From positions 102,842-159,227 of the forward strand of contig PLBP01000032.1 of the NCBI GenBank assembly GCA_003135415.1: a DNA stretch of 56,386 bases. The letters run 5' to 3'. The translations under genes were made by a program, and so were the position numbers. How positions within the stretch are numbered: position 1 is the first letter of the stretch; every line of letters begins with the position of its first letter. Below are positions 1 through 9,524 of the stretch, piece after piece. This stretch comes from Hyphomicrobiales bacterium. GTDB taxonomy: Bacteria > Pseudomonadota > Alphaproteobacteria > Rhizobiales > Xanthobacteraceae. The notes under the pieces are model-generated. The model searched no databases. It was not told the DNA's origin and worked only from the letters and a program-made list of their open reading frames with translations.

Positions 1-686
1 AACATCTCGACGAAGTCGGAGCCCGAAATGGTGAAGAACGGCACGTTCGCTTCGCCCGCGACCGCGCGCGCGATCAGCGTCTTACCGGTGCCGGGAGGGC
101 CGACCAAGAGCACGCCGCGCGGAATCCGTCCGCCGAGGCGCTGAAATTTTTGCGGATCGCGCAGGAATTCGACGATTTCCTCGAGGTCGGCCTTTGCCTC
201 GTCAACGCCGGCGACGTCTTCGAAGGTGACGCGCCCATGCGCCTCGGTGAGGAGCTTGGCGCGCGACTTTCCGAAGCCGAGCGCCTTGCCGCCCGCGCCC
301 TGCATCTGGCGCGAGAGAAAAATCCACACCCCGATCAGCGCCAGGAAAGGCAGCCACGAAACCAGGAGCGATACGAACCACGGCACGTTGTCGCCGGGGG
401 GCTTCGCGGTGATCGAGACGCCCTTGCCGTAAAGCCGCTGCACGAGGCTGGGATCCGGCGGGGCATAAGTCTGGAACGGTTTGCCGTCATTATAGGTGCC
501 GGTGATGTCGTGGCCCTGGATGACAACGTCCCGCACCCGCCCTTGATCGACGTCGGCGAGCAACTGCGAAAAGGTGATGTCGTTGGTGACCGCCCGCTGG
601 CCCGGGTTCTGGAACAGCGAGAACAGCGCAAGCAACAACAAAACAATGATCACCCAGAGGGCGAAATTGCGCAAATTGGCGTTCAT
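1..686 (-). CDS. ftsH: ATP-dependent zinc metalloprotease FtsH (N-terminal part, truncated by window edge)
   Basis: This membrane-anchored AAA+ protease degrades misassembled membrane proteins and short-lived regulators. 228 codons are visible before the window ends. A first transmembrane helix lies at about residues 7-25, a periplasmic domain follows, a second helix lies at about 102-124, and the AAA module begins near residue 150. The Walker A motif GPPGTGKT is at residues 196-203. The Walker B, SRH and HEXXH zinc site lie beyond the edge. The start at [10 protein letters not shown] puts the first helix in the usual place. It follows tilS by about 150 bases on the same strand, the order typical of Alphaproteobacteria. 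The gap holds a 7-bp hairpin (785-791 with 802-808) without a good U-tract. Confidence 0.95.
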   Translation of the reverse strand, partial: MNANLRNFALWVIIVLLLLALFSLFQNPGQRAVTNDITFSQLLADVDQGRVRDVVIQGHDITGTYNDGKPFQTYAPPDPSLVQRLYGKGVSITAKPPGDNVPWFVSLLVSWLPFLALIGVWIFLSRQMQGAGGKALGFGKSRAKLLTEAHGRVTFEDVAGVDEAKADLEEIVEFLRDPQKFQRLGGRIPRGVLLVGPPGTGKTLIARAVAGEANVPFFTISGSDFVEM

Positions 687-836
687 TGCCGGCCTTTCGC
701 GGGAAAAATCCCCAGTTTCAGGCGTGACTTCCGAGGTTTAGCTCCTCGGGAACCTAGTCGCGGAAAGTTAAAATAGGCTCCGCACCCCTTTGAAACAAGG
801 GAAAGGGGCGGCTCGAAGGCAGATTTCGCCAAATCC

Positions 837-1883
837 TCAACGCGTCCTCGCGGAAACAAGCCGGGTCGGTTTACGCCGCGCCGGGGCGGAATCGATGTGA
901 ATGCTTCGGCCGTCGAGCTCGATCACCGCCCCTGCCAGCGTTCGTTTGAGCGTCCGGCTTGCGACTTGGGCACCGGCAAGCGCTTCTTGCAGCGCTTCTA
1001 ACTTGCGAAGTTCCGCCGGGCCTTCATGGCCAATGCCGTCGATGGCGCGGCCGAGAAGACGAAGCGCAATTTCCGCCGGCAGAGCGAAATAACTCCGCGC
1101 GTCGAATTCGAGCGCGCCTGGCGATGAGCCGCGAAGCGCCCGCTTCCATTCCTCCGCCGCCGTCTGCTCGATCGCGGCATTGGCGCGCGCGAGCCGGCGG
1201 GCCAGCAGCGATAGCTTTGCGGCGTCGATCCCTTCCCGCTCCAGGCCGGGCGCGAGCTTGCGCAGCCGCGCACGCAGGAAGCGCGGATCGCGATTGGAAG
1301 GATCGTCGGCGAAGGGAATGCGGGCTTCGCGCAAGGTCGCGACCAGCCGCGTTTTCGAAACATCGAGCAACGGGCGCAACAAAACGATGCCGTCGCGCTC
1401 GCGTTGGCGGCGAATGCCGGCGAGCCCGTTGATCCCGGAGCCGCGCGCAATCCGGTGCAAAATCGTTTCCGCCTGGTCGTCGCGCGTATGCGCGGTTGCA
1501 ATCGCATCGGCGCCGACCTTGCGCGCGAGGCCAAGGAGCAGCGAATAGCGCGCGGCGCGGGCTGCTTCCTGCAAGCCGGTCTTCGGCTTCTTGCCTGCCC
1601 AGGCCAATGTGCGGTGCGAAATTTTCAGCCTTTTCGCGAGACGGGCGACCGCGACGGCCTCCTTCTTCGCCTCGCGCCGCAGGCGGTGATCGATCGTCGC
1701 TGCGACGAAGACAGGACCGTTTTTGCGGCCGGCACGCCAGCGCGCGGCGAGCGACAACAGCGCCGTCGAATCCGGACCGCCAGAAACGGCGAGGATCACG
1801 CGGGAAAAATCGGAAAAATCGGAAAAGAGAATCGAAAGCTCGCGGTCGGCGATCGCGGCGCCGCCGCCCTCAGCAGCGGACAC
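837..1883 (-). CDS. tilS: tRNA(Ile)-lysidine synthase
   Basis: TilS uses ATP and lysine to convert the wobble C34 of the CAU-anticodon tRNA-Ile to lysidine, so the tRNA reads AUA instead of AUG. The N-type ATP pyrophosphatase P-loop SGGPDS is at residues 34-39, and TAHTRDDQAETILHRIARGS fits the family core. At 348 residues it is shorter than the E. coli enzyme (about 430), and the C-terminal substrate-binding region looks reduced. Its first 14 bases overlap the 3' end of cpoB, which suggests translational coupling. An in-frame 9-base tandem repeat (about 1802-1828) encodes the FSDFSDFS stretch just before the P-loop. Confidence 0.93.
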   Translation of the reverse strand: MSAAEGGGAAIADRELSILFSDFSDFSRVILAVSGGPDSTALLSLAARWRAGRKNGPVFVAATIDHRLRREAKKEAVAVARLAKRLKISHRTLAWAGKKPKTGLQEAARAARYSLLLGLARKVGADAIATAHTRDDQAETILHRIARGSGINGLAGIRRQRERDGIVLLRPLLDVSKTRLVATLREARIPFADDPSNRDPRFLRARLRKLAPGLEREGIDAAKLSLLARRLARANAAIEQTAAEEWKRALRGSSPGALEFDARSYFALPAEIALRLLGRAIDGIGHEGPAELRKLEALQEALAGAQVASRTLKRTLAGAVIELDGRSIHIDSAPARRKPTRLVSARTR

Positions 1884-2835
1884 GCTTCTGTTCCGCCTGC
1901 ACCGTCGCCTTCACCTTGGCCTTCGGATATTTCTGCAACACGGCGCCGAGCGAGGCGCAGGCCGCATCCTGCTTGCCGAGCGCCGCCAACGACTGACCGA
2001 GCCGCATCAGCGCCTCGGGCGCCTTCGGGCTCTGCGGATATTTGTTGTAGACGTCGAGGAAGGTTTCCGCCGAGTCGTTATATTGCTGGCGCTGGAACTG
2101 GGTCTCGCCGAGCCAATAATGCGCCTGCGGAATCATCGCATCGCCCGCGTGGTTCTGCATGAAGTTGCGAAAAGCGTCGTCCGCCGACGCATAGTCGCGG
2201 CGCAGAATGTAGCCATAGGCAAGATCGTATTCATCCTTCGGGCTGTCCGAGGGCGGCAGCACCGCTTGCTGCTGCCCGCGAGGATCGTTTCCGCCTTTGC
2301 CCGAATATGAGCCGATGTCCATCGGCTGACCGGGCGCGCGGCCATAGATCACGGGCGCCTGACCCGGCTGTTCGGGCTGTCCTTGCCTGGTGCCGAGCTG
2401 GCGCGGCGAGCCGGGCGCGCCCGGCTGCGCATTCGGATCGAACGCATCGCCGCGCCGTCCCCCCGCTGCCGGAGGCTGGTCTGGCTGCGGCTGATAGACG
2501 GGCGCGGGCTGCACCGGAGCCGGCCCTTGCCCCGCGCCGAGCGGCGGCCGCGGCGCCGAACGGGGCGCCCCGCCGGAATCGACCTGCTGTTGCATCGCGC
2601 GCAACTGCTCTTGCAGTTGTTGATTTTGATATTGCATCTGCTCGAGCGTGCCGGTGAGCTGCCGCATCTGATTTTCGATCCGGTCGAGGCGCACGGAGAG
2701 ATCGCCGGCATCGCCGCCCTGCTGGGAGCGATCGTCGGAGCGGCCGAAGAGCTGCGCTTCCGCCGCTGCCGAGGAAAGGCAGACGGCGAGAACGAGTGCG
2801 AAAAAGCGGGCGGGTGCGGAAATCATAGTGTTCAT
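1870..2835 (-). CDS. cpoB: Cell division coordinator CpoB (YbgF), periplasmic TPR protein
   Basis: CpoB is a periplasmic partner of TolA that links outer-membrane constriction to septal peptidoglycan synthesis. The chosen start (MNTMISAPARFFALVLAVCL) gives a clean Sec signal peptide ending near AAAEA. An upstream in-frame start at 2907 would place a non-hydrophobic stretch before it and is less likely. After the signal peptide come a Gln-rich coiled coil (about residues 45-85), a long Pro/Gly/Gln-rich linker, and C-terminal TPR repeats (about 200-321) including AHYWLGETQFQRQQYNDSAE. It is the last of the tol-pal genes, between pal and tilS. The linker is longer than in the E. coli protein. 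Confidence 0.9.
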   Translation of the reverse strand: MNTMISAPARFFALVLAVCLSSAAAEAQLFGRSDDRSQQGGDAGDLSVRLDRIENQMRQLTGTLEQMQYQNQQLQEQLRAMQQQVDSGGAPRSAPRPPLGAGQGPAPVQPAPVYQPQPDQPPAAGGRRGDAFDPNAQPGAPGSPRQLGTRQGQPEQPGQAPVIYGRAPGQPMDIGSYSGKGGNDPRGQQQAVLPPSDSPKDEYDLAYGYILRRDYASADDAFRNFMQNHAGDAMIPQAHYWLGETQFQRQQYNDSAETFLDVYNKYPQSPKAPEALMRLGQSLAALGKQDAACASLGAVLQKYPKAKVKATVQAEQKRVRC

Positions 2836-2989
2836 TCGAGCGCGAGGCGGAAGCGGCAATTCGCTTCCCCAAACGACCCGCGCATTCCGGTTTTTAACAT
2901 AGGGCACGGAGTGCGTCCAAAATGGGGCTTCTTTTGCGACGCCTCAAACGAGGGCGCGCGGCCCGCGACAAAATCGGAAACGAGCCCGA

Positions 2990-3484
2990 TCAGGTGCTGC
3001 CCGCATTCAGCACGGTGACCGCACGGCGGTTCTGCGACCAGCAGGAAATGTCGTTGCAGACCGCAACCGGCCGTTCCTTGCCGTAGGAAATCGTGCGCAT
3101 GCGCGAGCCGTCAACGCCGCGGGCGATCAGATAATCGCGCGTGACCTGCGCGCGGCGGGCACCAAGCGCGATGTTGTATTCGCGCGTGCCGCGCTCGTCG
3201 GCGTGGCCTTCGACGGTGAAGGCATAGCGGTTGTATTGGCTCAGCCACTGCGCCTGCTTGTCGAGGGTGGAGCGCGCCTGCGGCGTGAGCTCGGTCGAAT
3301 CGCTCTCGAAGAAAACGCGGTCGCCCACGTTCACGACGAAATCCTGCGCCGAGCCGGGCGTGGCGGCGGAGCCGCCAGGATTGTTGGGATCGTTTGGATT
3401 GCTCGCACAGGCGGCGACCATCAGCGCCGACCCGATGAACGCGGCGAAACGCAGGCCGCGAAGGAACCGCTTGAAATCCGTCAT
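2990..3484 (-). CDS. pal: Peptidoglycan-associated lipoprotein Pal
   Basis: Pal is an outer-membrane lipoprotein whose OmpA-like domain binds diaminopimelate in peptidoglycan and which is mobilised by TolB during division. A lipoprotein signal peptide ends in the lipobox LMVAAC, giving the lipidated Cys26. The OmpA-like domain occupies about residues 48-162, with VFFESDSTELTPQAR and the peptidoglycan-binding GHADERGTREYN motif. The length (164 residues) is normal. It lies downstream of tolB after a 235-base gap that may hold its own promoter, and upstream of cpoB. Confidence 0.96.
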   Translation of the reverse strand: MTDFKRFLRGLRFAAFIGSALMVAACASNPNDPNNPGGSAATPGSAQDFVVNVGDRVFFESDSTELTPQARSTLDKQAQWLSQYNRYAFTVEGHADERGTREYNIALGARRAQVTRDYLIARGVDGSRMRTISYGKERPVAVCNDISCWSQNRRAVTVLNAGST

Positions 3485-3640
3485 ACCGGGTTGGCTCCCT
3501 TTATCCCCTTACCGAAATTCGAACCCCGATCTAACCGCGTGAGGGTTAATCGAATATTCCGTCAACCTTGATGGAACCTTGGCCTGATAGCGAAAAATGT
3601 AGATTTCTCCGTGGCTCATCGGGGAAACCGGCCAGCGTGG

Positions 3641-3656
3641 TTAGCAATGGGTTAAC
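3641..3656. promoter_or_regulatory. Near-consensus CtrA-type box in the tolB-pal gap
   Basis: The site reads TTAG, seven bases, then TTAAC, one mismatch from the alphaproteobacterial CtrA consensus TTAA-N7-TTAAC. It lies about 160 bases upstream of the pal start, and a further half-site GGTTAA is at 3544-3549. The G+C-rich setting makes chance AT-rich boxes less common, but one mismatch in a short motif remains weak evidence. Confidence 0.33.
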
Positions 3657-3719
3657 GGGAACTTTGTTCGGCAAAACGGCCATATCAAGGCCGCGCCGCC
3701 GGGGAGCGCAGGACTTGGC

Positions 3720-5087
3720 TCAAGACAGGAGCGGGGACCAGGCCGGATCCGAGGCGTAGCTCGGCGTCGGCACGCGCTGTTCGTTGTAGCCGGTAAGGTC
3801 CACCGTGAAGAGTTGCGGGCCGGCATTGCCGCCGGGATCGCGGAAGAACATCAACACGCGGCCGTTTGGCGCCCAGGTCGGGCCCTCATTGTGGTAGCCC
3901 TCCGTCAAGATCCGCTCGCCCGAGCCATCCATGCGCATCACGCCGATCGAGAACGATCCCGCCCCGCGCTTGGTGAAGGCGATGATGTCGCCGCGCGGCG
4001 ACCACACTGGCGTCGAGTAGGAACCCTGGCCGAACGACAGGCGGCGCTGGCCGGAGCCGTCCGCGCTCATGACGTAAATCTGTTGGCCGCCGCCGCGATC
4101 GGACTCGAACGCGATTGAGCGCCCGTCGGGCGAATAGGAGGGCGCGGTATCGATCGCCGGCGTGTCGGTGAGCCGCGTCGTGCGCCGCGAGCGCAAGTCC
4201 ATCACGAAGATGTTCGCGTTTCCGCCCTGCTGCAGGCTCATCACCACGCGCTGGCCCTCGGGCGAGAAACGCGGGCTGAAGCTCATGCCGGGGAAATCGC
4301 CGACGATCTCGCGCTGGCGCGTCTCCACGTTGAGCAAGAGCACCCGCGGCTCGCCGCGGCCATAGGACATGTAGGTGACTTCCTGGCTCGTCGGATTGAA
4401 CCGCGGCGTCAGCACCAGATCGTCGCCGCTGGTGAGATAGCGCACATTGGCGCCGTCCTGATCCATGATGGCGAGGCGTTTGATGCGGCGCTCCTTCGGC
4501 CCGGTTTCGTCGACGAAGACGACGCGTGAATCGAAATAACCCTTCTCGCCGGTGATGCGCTCGTAGATCTGATCGGAAATGATGTGCGCGACCCGCCGCA
4601 TGTTATCGGGCTGGCCGAAGAACTGCTGGCCGTTGAGATAACTTCCGGAGAACACGTCCCACAGCCGGTATTCGACCTTATAGCGGCCGTCCTGCCCGCG
4701 GCCGATGCGGCCGGTGACGAGTGCCTGCGCGTTGATCACGCGCCAATCCTGAAAGCGCGGGTTCGCGTCGATCGTCTGGATGCGCTCGATAAAGGAGGCC
4801 TGATCGAGCGGCTGAAACAAACCCGAGCGGCGGAGATTGTTGGTGATGACCTGATTCACTTCGCGGCCCGGACCACCCTCCTCCGACCCGCCGCCCGAAA
4901 CGAAATCAGGAATCGCGATTGGAATCGGCTGCGGGGTGCCTTGCGTGATATCGAGCTTGAGCGCCGCTCCTGCCGGCGTGACTCTACCGCCAACGACAGC
5001 AGCCGCGGCAGCACCCCCCGCGACGCTCAATAGGCGCCGGCGCGAAAGCAGGGTCGCCCGAGAAGGAGTGATCGGCTTATTTGTCAT
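3720..5087 (-). CDS. tolB: Tol-Pal system beta-propeller protein TolB
   Basis: TolB is the periplasmic component that extracts Pal from peptidoglycan when pulled by TolA. An N-terminal alpha/beta domain (about residues 45-180) is followed by a WD40-like six-bladed propeller with repeated PxFSPxG units, for example [18 protein letters not shown] and [20 protein letters not shown]. The signal peptide contains SRRRLLS followed by a moderately hydrophobic AAAAVVGG stretch, which looks Tat-dependent rather than Sec-dependent. It ends at AGAA near residue 42. The length (455) is typical. It lies 44 bases downstream of tolA. Confidence 0.95.
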   Translation of the reverse strand: MTNKPITPSRATLLSRRRLLSVAGGAAAAAVVGGRVTPAGAALKLDITQGTPQPIPIAIPDFVSGGGSEEGGPGREVNQVITNNLRRSGLFQPLDQASFIERIQTIDANPRFQDWRVINAQALVTGRIGRGQDGRYKVEYRLWDVFSGSYLNGQQFFGQPDNMRRVAHIISDQIYERITGEKGYFDSRVVFVDETGPKERRIKRLAIMDQDGANVRYLTSGDDLVLTPRFNPTSQEVTYMSYGRGEPRVLLLNVETRQREIVGDFPGMSFSPRFSPEGQRVVMSLQQGGNANIFVMDLRSRRTTRLTDTPAIDTAPSYSPDGRSIAFESDRGGGQQIYVMSADGSGQRRLSFGQGSYSTPVWSPRGDIIAFTKRGAGSFSIGVMRMDGSGERILTEGYHNEGPTWAPNGRVLMFFRDPGGNAGPQLFTVDLTGYNEQRVPTPSYASDPAWSPLLS

Positions 5088-5131
5088 GACGGCGTTCGGA
5101 TTTCCTGTTGGAGCACGGAGTACGGGCGAAT

Positions 5132-6025
5132 TCAGCCGCCCGCTATCAAGCGCGGATCAAAAGTAATCTCCAATTCATGCCAAAGGTCATATTTGTCTTG
5201 CGGCAGATTATTGAAAGGCTGCGCCTGGAAGATGGCGCGGATCGCCTTGTCGCGAGCGACCGGATTATAACTCTGGCTGGCTCTGATCTGTGGGACGCCA
5301 TCGAGCGTCCCGTCGCGCTTGAGTTTGAAGATAATGGTAACGACCCATTCCTCTGGTTTGTCGATGGCGAGGGGGGGATTCCAAAGCGCTATTAGCTTGC
5401 GCCTGATTGCATCCACTTCGCTCATCGAGAGTTGTTCGGTGTCGCCGCGATCAATCCCCTTTGTCAGCGCGGGCGGCGTCTCGTTTGAAGCTTTCTGCCG
5501 CTGCGGCTCGCGCCGGTCGAGGAGGGCCGCGATTTTGTTCGGGTCGAAATCGCGCTGCTTGGTCGGCGCCGCTTTCATCTGCTGCGCGGCCGTCTTCGGC
5601 TGTTCCTTCGGCGGCTCCGGCTTTTTCGGTGATTCCGGCTTTTTCAGCGCCTCTTTCGGGTCGGGTTTCGGATCCGGCTTCGCCTCGGACTTTTTGTCCT
5701 CAACCTTCGCCTCCGGCGGCTTTTGATCTTGGGCGGGCGGCGGCGGGGTGGCAGCCTTGATCTCTTGTTTCTCGGTCACCTTCTGCACGAGATCGGTGAG
5801 TTCCTTTGGATCTCCCTTCGACTCGGCCATCTTTTCCGGCTTGGCGGGCGCCTTGCTGGATCCCGCCTTGTTCATGGTGAATTCGCTGATCGGTACGAGA
5901 TCGATCGACATCGTTTCCGTCCGCACGGCGTCGAGCGATTTTGGCGTGAACGAGATCAGGCCCCACAGCAAGATTATCGCGTGAAAGACCGCGGAGACGG
6001 CAAGGCTCGGGCGAAAGCTCTGCAT
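5132..6025 (-). CDS. tolA: TolA, inner-membrane anchored Tol-Pal tether
   Basis: TolA transmits proton-motive-force-driven motion of TolQR across the periplasm to TolB and Pal. It has one N-terminal transmembrane helix (about residues 8-26), a long Lys/Pro/Glu-rich low-complexity periplasmic region (about 50-175) with repeated PKPDPK-type units, and a compact C-terminal TonB/TolA-like domain from about residue 200. Overall similarity to E. coli TolA is expected to be low, so the call rests on architecture and position. Its ATG shares one base with the tolR stop (TGATG), implying coupled translation. Confidence 0.9.
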   Translation of the reverse strand: MQSFRPSLAVSAVFHAIILLWGLISFTPKSLDAVRTETMSIDLVPISEFTMNKAGSSKAPAKPEKMAESKGDPKELTDLVQKVTEKQEIKAATPPPPAQDQKPPEAKVEDKKSEAKPDPKPDPKEALKKPESPKKPEPPKEQPKTAAQQMKAAPTKQRDFDPNKIAALLDRREPQRQKASNETPPALTKGIDRGDTEQLSMSEVDAIRRKLIALWNPPLAIDKPEEWVVTIIFKLKRDGTLDGVPQIRASQSYNPVARDKAIRAIFQAQPFNNLPQDKYDLWHELEITFDPRLIAGG

Positions 6026-6471
6026 CAGTTCCCTTCGACCTCGGTGATCAGCGCGACGCGCCGGTAGCCCGCGGCGGACAGGCGCCCCATGACGCGCATC
6101 ACGGTGCCGTAATCGACCTTCTTGTCGCCGCGCACGAAAATGCGCTCATCGCCGCCGTTCTTGGCGATCGCTTGCAGCTTGGGAACAAGCTCCTCAATTT
6201 TGTATTCGGTATTCTGTAGATAAAACTGGCCCTTGTCGTTGACCGTGACCGTGATCGGCTCGCGGTCCTGGTCGAGCGACTTCGCCTGGGTCTGCGGCAA
6301 ATCGATCGCCACGCCCACGGTGAGAAGCGGGGCCGAGACCATGAAGATGATGAGGAGCACGAGCATCACGTCCACCATCGGCGTGACGTTGATCTCGCTC
6401 ATCACGTGGCTCGTGCGCCGCCGGCTCCGGCGGCTCTGCCATTGACCACGGCCTGCTGCGTTGGCGGCCAT
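6025..6471 (-). CDS. tolR: TolR, proton-channel subunit of the Tol motor
   Basis: TolR pairs with TolQ to form the proton-driven motor that energises TolA. One transmembrane helix (about residues 33-51) contains the protonatable Asp34 in the conserved context VTPMVDVMLVLLIIFMV. It is followed by a periplasmic ExbD/TolR domain. The start MAANAAGRGQ was chosen over an upstream in-frame start at 6639, because the upstream residues overlap the tolQ coding region and look non-coding. The resulting length (148) matches the family. It starts 17 bases after tolQ. Confidence 0.95.
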   Translation of the reverse strand: MAANAAGRGQWQSRRSRRRTSHVMSEINVTPMVDVMLVLLIIFMVSAPLLTVGVAIDLPQTQAKSLDQDREPITVTVNDKGQFYLQNTEYKIEELVPKLQAIAKNGGDERIFVRGDKKVDYGTVMRVMGRLSAAGYRRVALITEVEGN

Positions 6472-6487
6472 ATCCGATTCCGATCTC

Positions 6488-7201
6488 TCAGGTTCGCTCG
6501 TCGACCTGGCGCGACAGGATCGCCGAGAATTCGTCGGCGAAGCCCTCGAGCCGCTGGGCGAGGCGGCCCACTTCGCTCGAGAACTTGTTATAGAAAATCG
6601 TCGCCGGTATGGCGGCGACAAGTCCCAAAGCAGTTGCAAACAGCGCTTCCGCGATGCCCGGCGCCACCACGGCGAGGCTCGTATTCTTCGAGGCCGCGAT
6701 CGACTGGAAGCTCGTCATGATGCCCCAGACCGTGCCGAACAGCCCCACGAACGGGCCGGCCGAGCCGACGGTGGCGAGCACCAGGAGCCGCCGCTCGAGC
6801 CGCTCGACCTCGCGGCCGATGGTCACGTCCATGACCTTCTCGATCCGCTCGGTGAGGCCGGCAAGCGTGCGCGCCCCGCCTTCATAGGTTCGCTTCCACT
6901 CGCGCATCGCAGCCACGAACAGGGCCGCGATCGAGTCGGTCGGGCGCGAGGAAAGCGATTGATAAAGCTCTTCGAGATTTTGCCCCGACCAAAACACCTG
7001 CTCGAAGCGGTCGATCTGGCGGCGCGTACGCGTGTAGAGGATCGTCTTGTCGACGACGATCGCCCACACCCACACCGAGGCGATCATCAGGCCGATCATC
7101 ACCGTCTTGACGACGAAGTGAGCCTGGATGAACAGCGCCCACAGCGATACGTCGGCGGCCGGCAAGGCGAGCGGCGCTTGGGCGATATCGGAAGGATTCA
7201 T
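6488..7201 (-). CDS. tolQ: TolQ, MotA/ExbB-type proton channel subunit
   Basis: TolQ is the pentameric stator-like subunit of the Tol-Pal motor in the inner membrane. There are three transmembrane segments: about residues 28-50 (VVKTVMIGLMIASVWVWAIV), about 140-165 and about 175-200. The conserved GSAGPFVGLFGTVWGIM motif lies in the second. The length (237) is typical. It heads tolQRAB-pal-cpoB and is separated from ybgC by 183 bases, the longest gap in the block and the likely site of the tol promoter. Confidence 0.96.
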   Translation of the reverse strand: MNPSDIAQAPLALPAADVSLWALFIQAHFVVKTVMIGLMIASVWVWAIVVDKTILYTRTRRQIDRFEQVFWSGQNLEELYQSLSSRPTDSIAALFVAAMREWKRTYEGGARTLAGLTERIEKVMDVTIGREVERLERRLLVLATVGSAGPFVGLFGTVWGIMTSFQSIAASKNTSLAVVAPGIAEALFATALGLVAAIPATIFYNKFSSEVGRLAQRLEGFADEFSAILSRQVDERT

Positions 7202-7384
7202 CGAACAATTTCCCCGGCTCTTTGGCTTCGGGCCGGAGGCCGGAACGCCGCATGAGAAAAATAAAATGGATGTGTGGGGCGCCCGCCCTCCATCGGTTCA
7301 ATTCGACACGGAATCTGTCCAAACTTGGGCATTCCAGCCCGTCCCGGCGCTTAAAGAGCGCCTCTTGCCCTTAATGTAAAGTTA

Positions 7385-7873
7385 TTAGGCGCGCCGCTCG
7401 GGATTGCGCTCGGCGTCCGCCCCCATCGCCTTGCGGAGCGCCTCGGGGATGCGCTTGGGCCTGCCCTCGGAGACGAAGGCAACGCGCACCTCCCCCTCGA
7501 CCAACACCTCCTCGCCGCGCATGACCCGCTGCACCAGCACGATCGAAGCGCCGGAGACTTCGTGCGAGAGCGAGCGCACTTCCAGGAGGTCGTCCATGAA
7601 GGCGGGCTTCCGAAAATCGATTTTCATCGAGCGCACCACGAAGGCGAAACTCGGCGCCTCCTTCTCGGTCTGCTCGAAAAGGGCGCGGTGATCGGCGCCG
7701 ATCAGCCGCAGGTAGTTGGTGCGCCCGCGTTCCATGAAGCGCAGATAATTGGCGTGATAGACGATGCCGGTGAAATCGGTGTCCTCGTAATAGACGCGCA
7801 CCTGCATCGAATGGCCGCCTGCGATTAGGCGGCCGGCAAGTTCCTTCGAGGTGTCCTGGCCGGATTTCTTCAC
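7385..7873 (-). CDS. ybgC: YbgC, tol-pal-associated acyl-CoA thioesterase
   Basis: This hotdog-fold 4-hydroxybenzoyl-CoA-type thioesterase hydrolyses acyl-CoA and is encoded next to tol-pal in most Proteobacteria. The active-site region [19 protein letters not shown] carries the conserved Asp and Tyr/His residues. The annotated ATG overlaps the ruvB stop (ATGA), favouring coupled translation. An internal Met at residue 23 (MQVRVYYED) would give a protein closer to the usual 135-140 residues and cannot be excluded. It bridges the ruv and tol gene groups, as in related genomes. Confidence 0.93.
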   Translation of the reverse strand: MKKSGQDTSKELAGRLIAGGHSMQVRVYYEDTDFTGIVYHANYLRFMERGRTNYLRLIGADHRALFEQTEKEAPSFAFVVRSMKIDFRKPAFMDDLLEVRSLSHEVSGASIVLVQRVMRGEEVLVEGEVRVAFVSEGRPKRIPEALRKAMGADAERNPERRA

Positions 7874-8910
7874 TCGTCCTCGCCCTGATCGAAGAGCGGC
7901 ATTTGTGCCGCGTCGCGGGCGGGTTCGGCAAGACCGAGATGCTTGAAGGCGTGCGCGGCGAGCATGCGGCCGCGCGGCGTGCGCTGAATAAAGCCGCGCT
8001 GGATCAGAAACGGCTCGATGATGTCCTCGATCGCGTCGCGGGGCTCGGAAAGTGCTGCCGAGATCGTCTCGACGCCGACCGGGCCGCCGCCATAGTGCTC
8101 GGCGATCAGCAATAGGTAGCGCCGGTCCATGGCGTCGAGCCCGGCGGCGTCGACTTCGAGATGGCCGAGTGCGCGGTCGGCGACGGCGCGCTCGATCGAT
8201 GGATCACCCGCCACCAGCGCGAAGTCGCGCACGCGTTTCAACAGGCGCCCCGCGATGCGCGGGGTGCCGCGCGCGCGCCGCGCGATTTCGTGGGCGCCGT
8301 CGGCGGCGATCGAAAGTCCGAGCACGCGCGCGCCGCGCTTCACGATCGTTTCCAACTCCGCGACCTCGTAGAAGCCGAGCCTGATCGGAATCCCGAAGCG
8401 CTCGCGCAGTGGCGTGGTCAAAAGACCCGAGCGCGTCGTCGCGCCAACGAGCGTGAAGCGCGAGAGATCAATTTTCACCGAGCGCGCCGCCGGCCCCTCG
8501 CCGATGATGAGATCGAGTTGGTAGTCCTCCATCGCGGGATAAAGGATTTCCTCGATCGCCGGATTAAGCCGGTGGATCTCGTCGATGAACAAAACGTCGC
8601 GATCCTCGAGATTGGTGAGGAGGGCGGCGAGATCGCCGGCCTTGGCGATCACCGGCCCCGAAGTAGCGCGGAAATTGACGCCGAGTTCGCGCGCGACGAT
8701 CTGCGCAAGCGTGGTCTTGCCGAGCCCCGGCGGCCCGACCAAGAGCACGTGATCGAGCGCCTCTTTCCGTGTGCGCGCGGCCTCGATGAAGACCTTGAGG
8801 TTGGAGCAGGCTTTTTCCTGCCCGATGAATTCGGCGAGCCGTTGCGGGCGGAGGCTCGCCTCCGCCTGATCTTGATCACGGCGCTCGGGCGAAACCAGCG
8901 GCCGGCTCAT
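7870..8910 (-). CDS. ruvB: Holliday junction branch migration helicase RuvB
   Basis: RuvB is the hexameric AAA+ motor that drives branch migration of Holliday junctions held by RuvA. Walker [19 protein letters not shown] begins near residue 59, and Walker B is LFIDEIHRL. The sensor 1 region [10 protein letters not shown] and the C-terminal winged helix ([14 protein letters not shown]) are all present. The length (346) is normal. It overlaps both ybgC and ruvA by four bases, so ruvCAB-ybgC is probably one tightly coupled transcript. Confidence 0.97.
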   Translation of the reverse strand: MSRPLVSPERRDQDQAEASLRPQRLAEFIGQEKACSNLKVFIEAARTRKEALDHVLLVGPPGLGKTTLAQIVARELGVNFRATSGPVIAKAGDLAALLTNLEDRDVLFIDEIHRLNPAIEEILYPAMEDYQLDLIIGEGPAARSVKIDLSRFTLVGATTRSGLLTTPLRERFGIPIRLGFYEVAELETIVKRGARVLGLSIAADGAHEIARRARGTPRIAGRLLKRVRDFALVAGDPSIERAVADRALGHLEVDAAGLDAMDRRYLLLIAEHYGGGPVGVETISAALSEPRDAIEDIIEPFLIQRGFIQRTPRGRMLAAHAFKHLGLAEPARDAAQMPLFDQGEDE

Positions 8911-9524
8911 CGCGCGAGCTCCTTAAGCCCGAGCCGAATGAGCGATTCCGTCGTCGCCTTGTCGCCCGCCGAGCGCATAGCGGCGGCGATCGCGCCGCTC
9001 GCCTGAATTTCGCCATAGCCGAGATTGACCAGCGCCGAGATCGCTTCGCTCACTGGCAGCGGCGCGCGGCGCTCGGCGAGGTCGCCTTGCAAACGCACCA
9101 CCGCCGGATCGACATTGGCGAAGGCCGGCGCCTTGTCCTTCAGCTCGATGACGAGCCGCTGCGCGAGCTTTGGTCCCACGCCCGGCGCGCGCGCGATCTG
9201 CGCCTTGTCGCCGAGCGCGATCGCATTGGCGAGGTCGGCGACTTTCAGCGTGCCAAGCACCGCAAGCGCCACCTTGGCGCCGACGCCCTGCACGCCGGTG
9301 AGAATGCGGAACCATTCGCGGTCGAGATCGGTCGCGAAGCCGTAAAGCCGGATCTGGTCCTCGCGCACCCAAGTCTCGATCGAGATCGTGGCCGCTTCGC
9401 CCGGAGCCGGCAGCGATTGCAACGTGCGTACCGAGCAATGCACGAGATAGCCGACGCCGTGCACGTCGATGACGACGGAGTCCTCATTATAGGAGTCGAT
9501 GACGCCGCGGAGCTTGCCGATCAT
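8907..9524 (-). CDS. ruvA: Holliday junction branch migration protein RuvA
   Basis: RuvA tetramers bind four-way junctions and load RuvB. An N-terminal OB fold starts [12 protein letters not shown]. Two helix-hairpin-helix motifs follow ([16 protein letters not shown] and [16 protein letters not shown]). A flexible linker and a C-terminal three-helix RuvB-binding domain (about residues 150-205) complete it. The length is typical. It overlaps ruvB and ruvC by four bases each. Confidence 0.97.
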   Translation of the reverse strand: MIGKLRGVIDSYNEDSVVIDVHGVGYLVHCSVRTLQSLPAPGEAATISIETWVREDQIRLYGFATDLDREWFRILTGVQGVGAKVALAVLGTLKVADLANAIALGDKAQIARAPGVGPKLAQRLVIELKDKAPAFANVDPAVVRLQGDLAERRAPLPVSEAISALVNLGYGEIQASGAIAAAMRSAGDKATTESLIRLGLKELAR

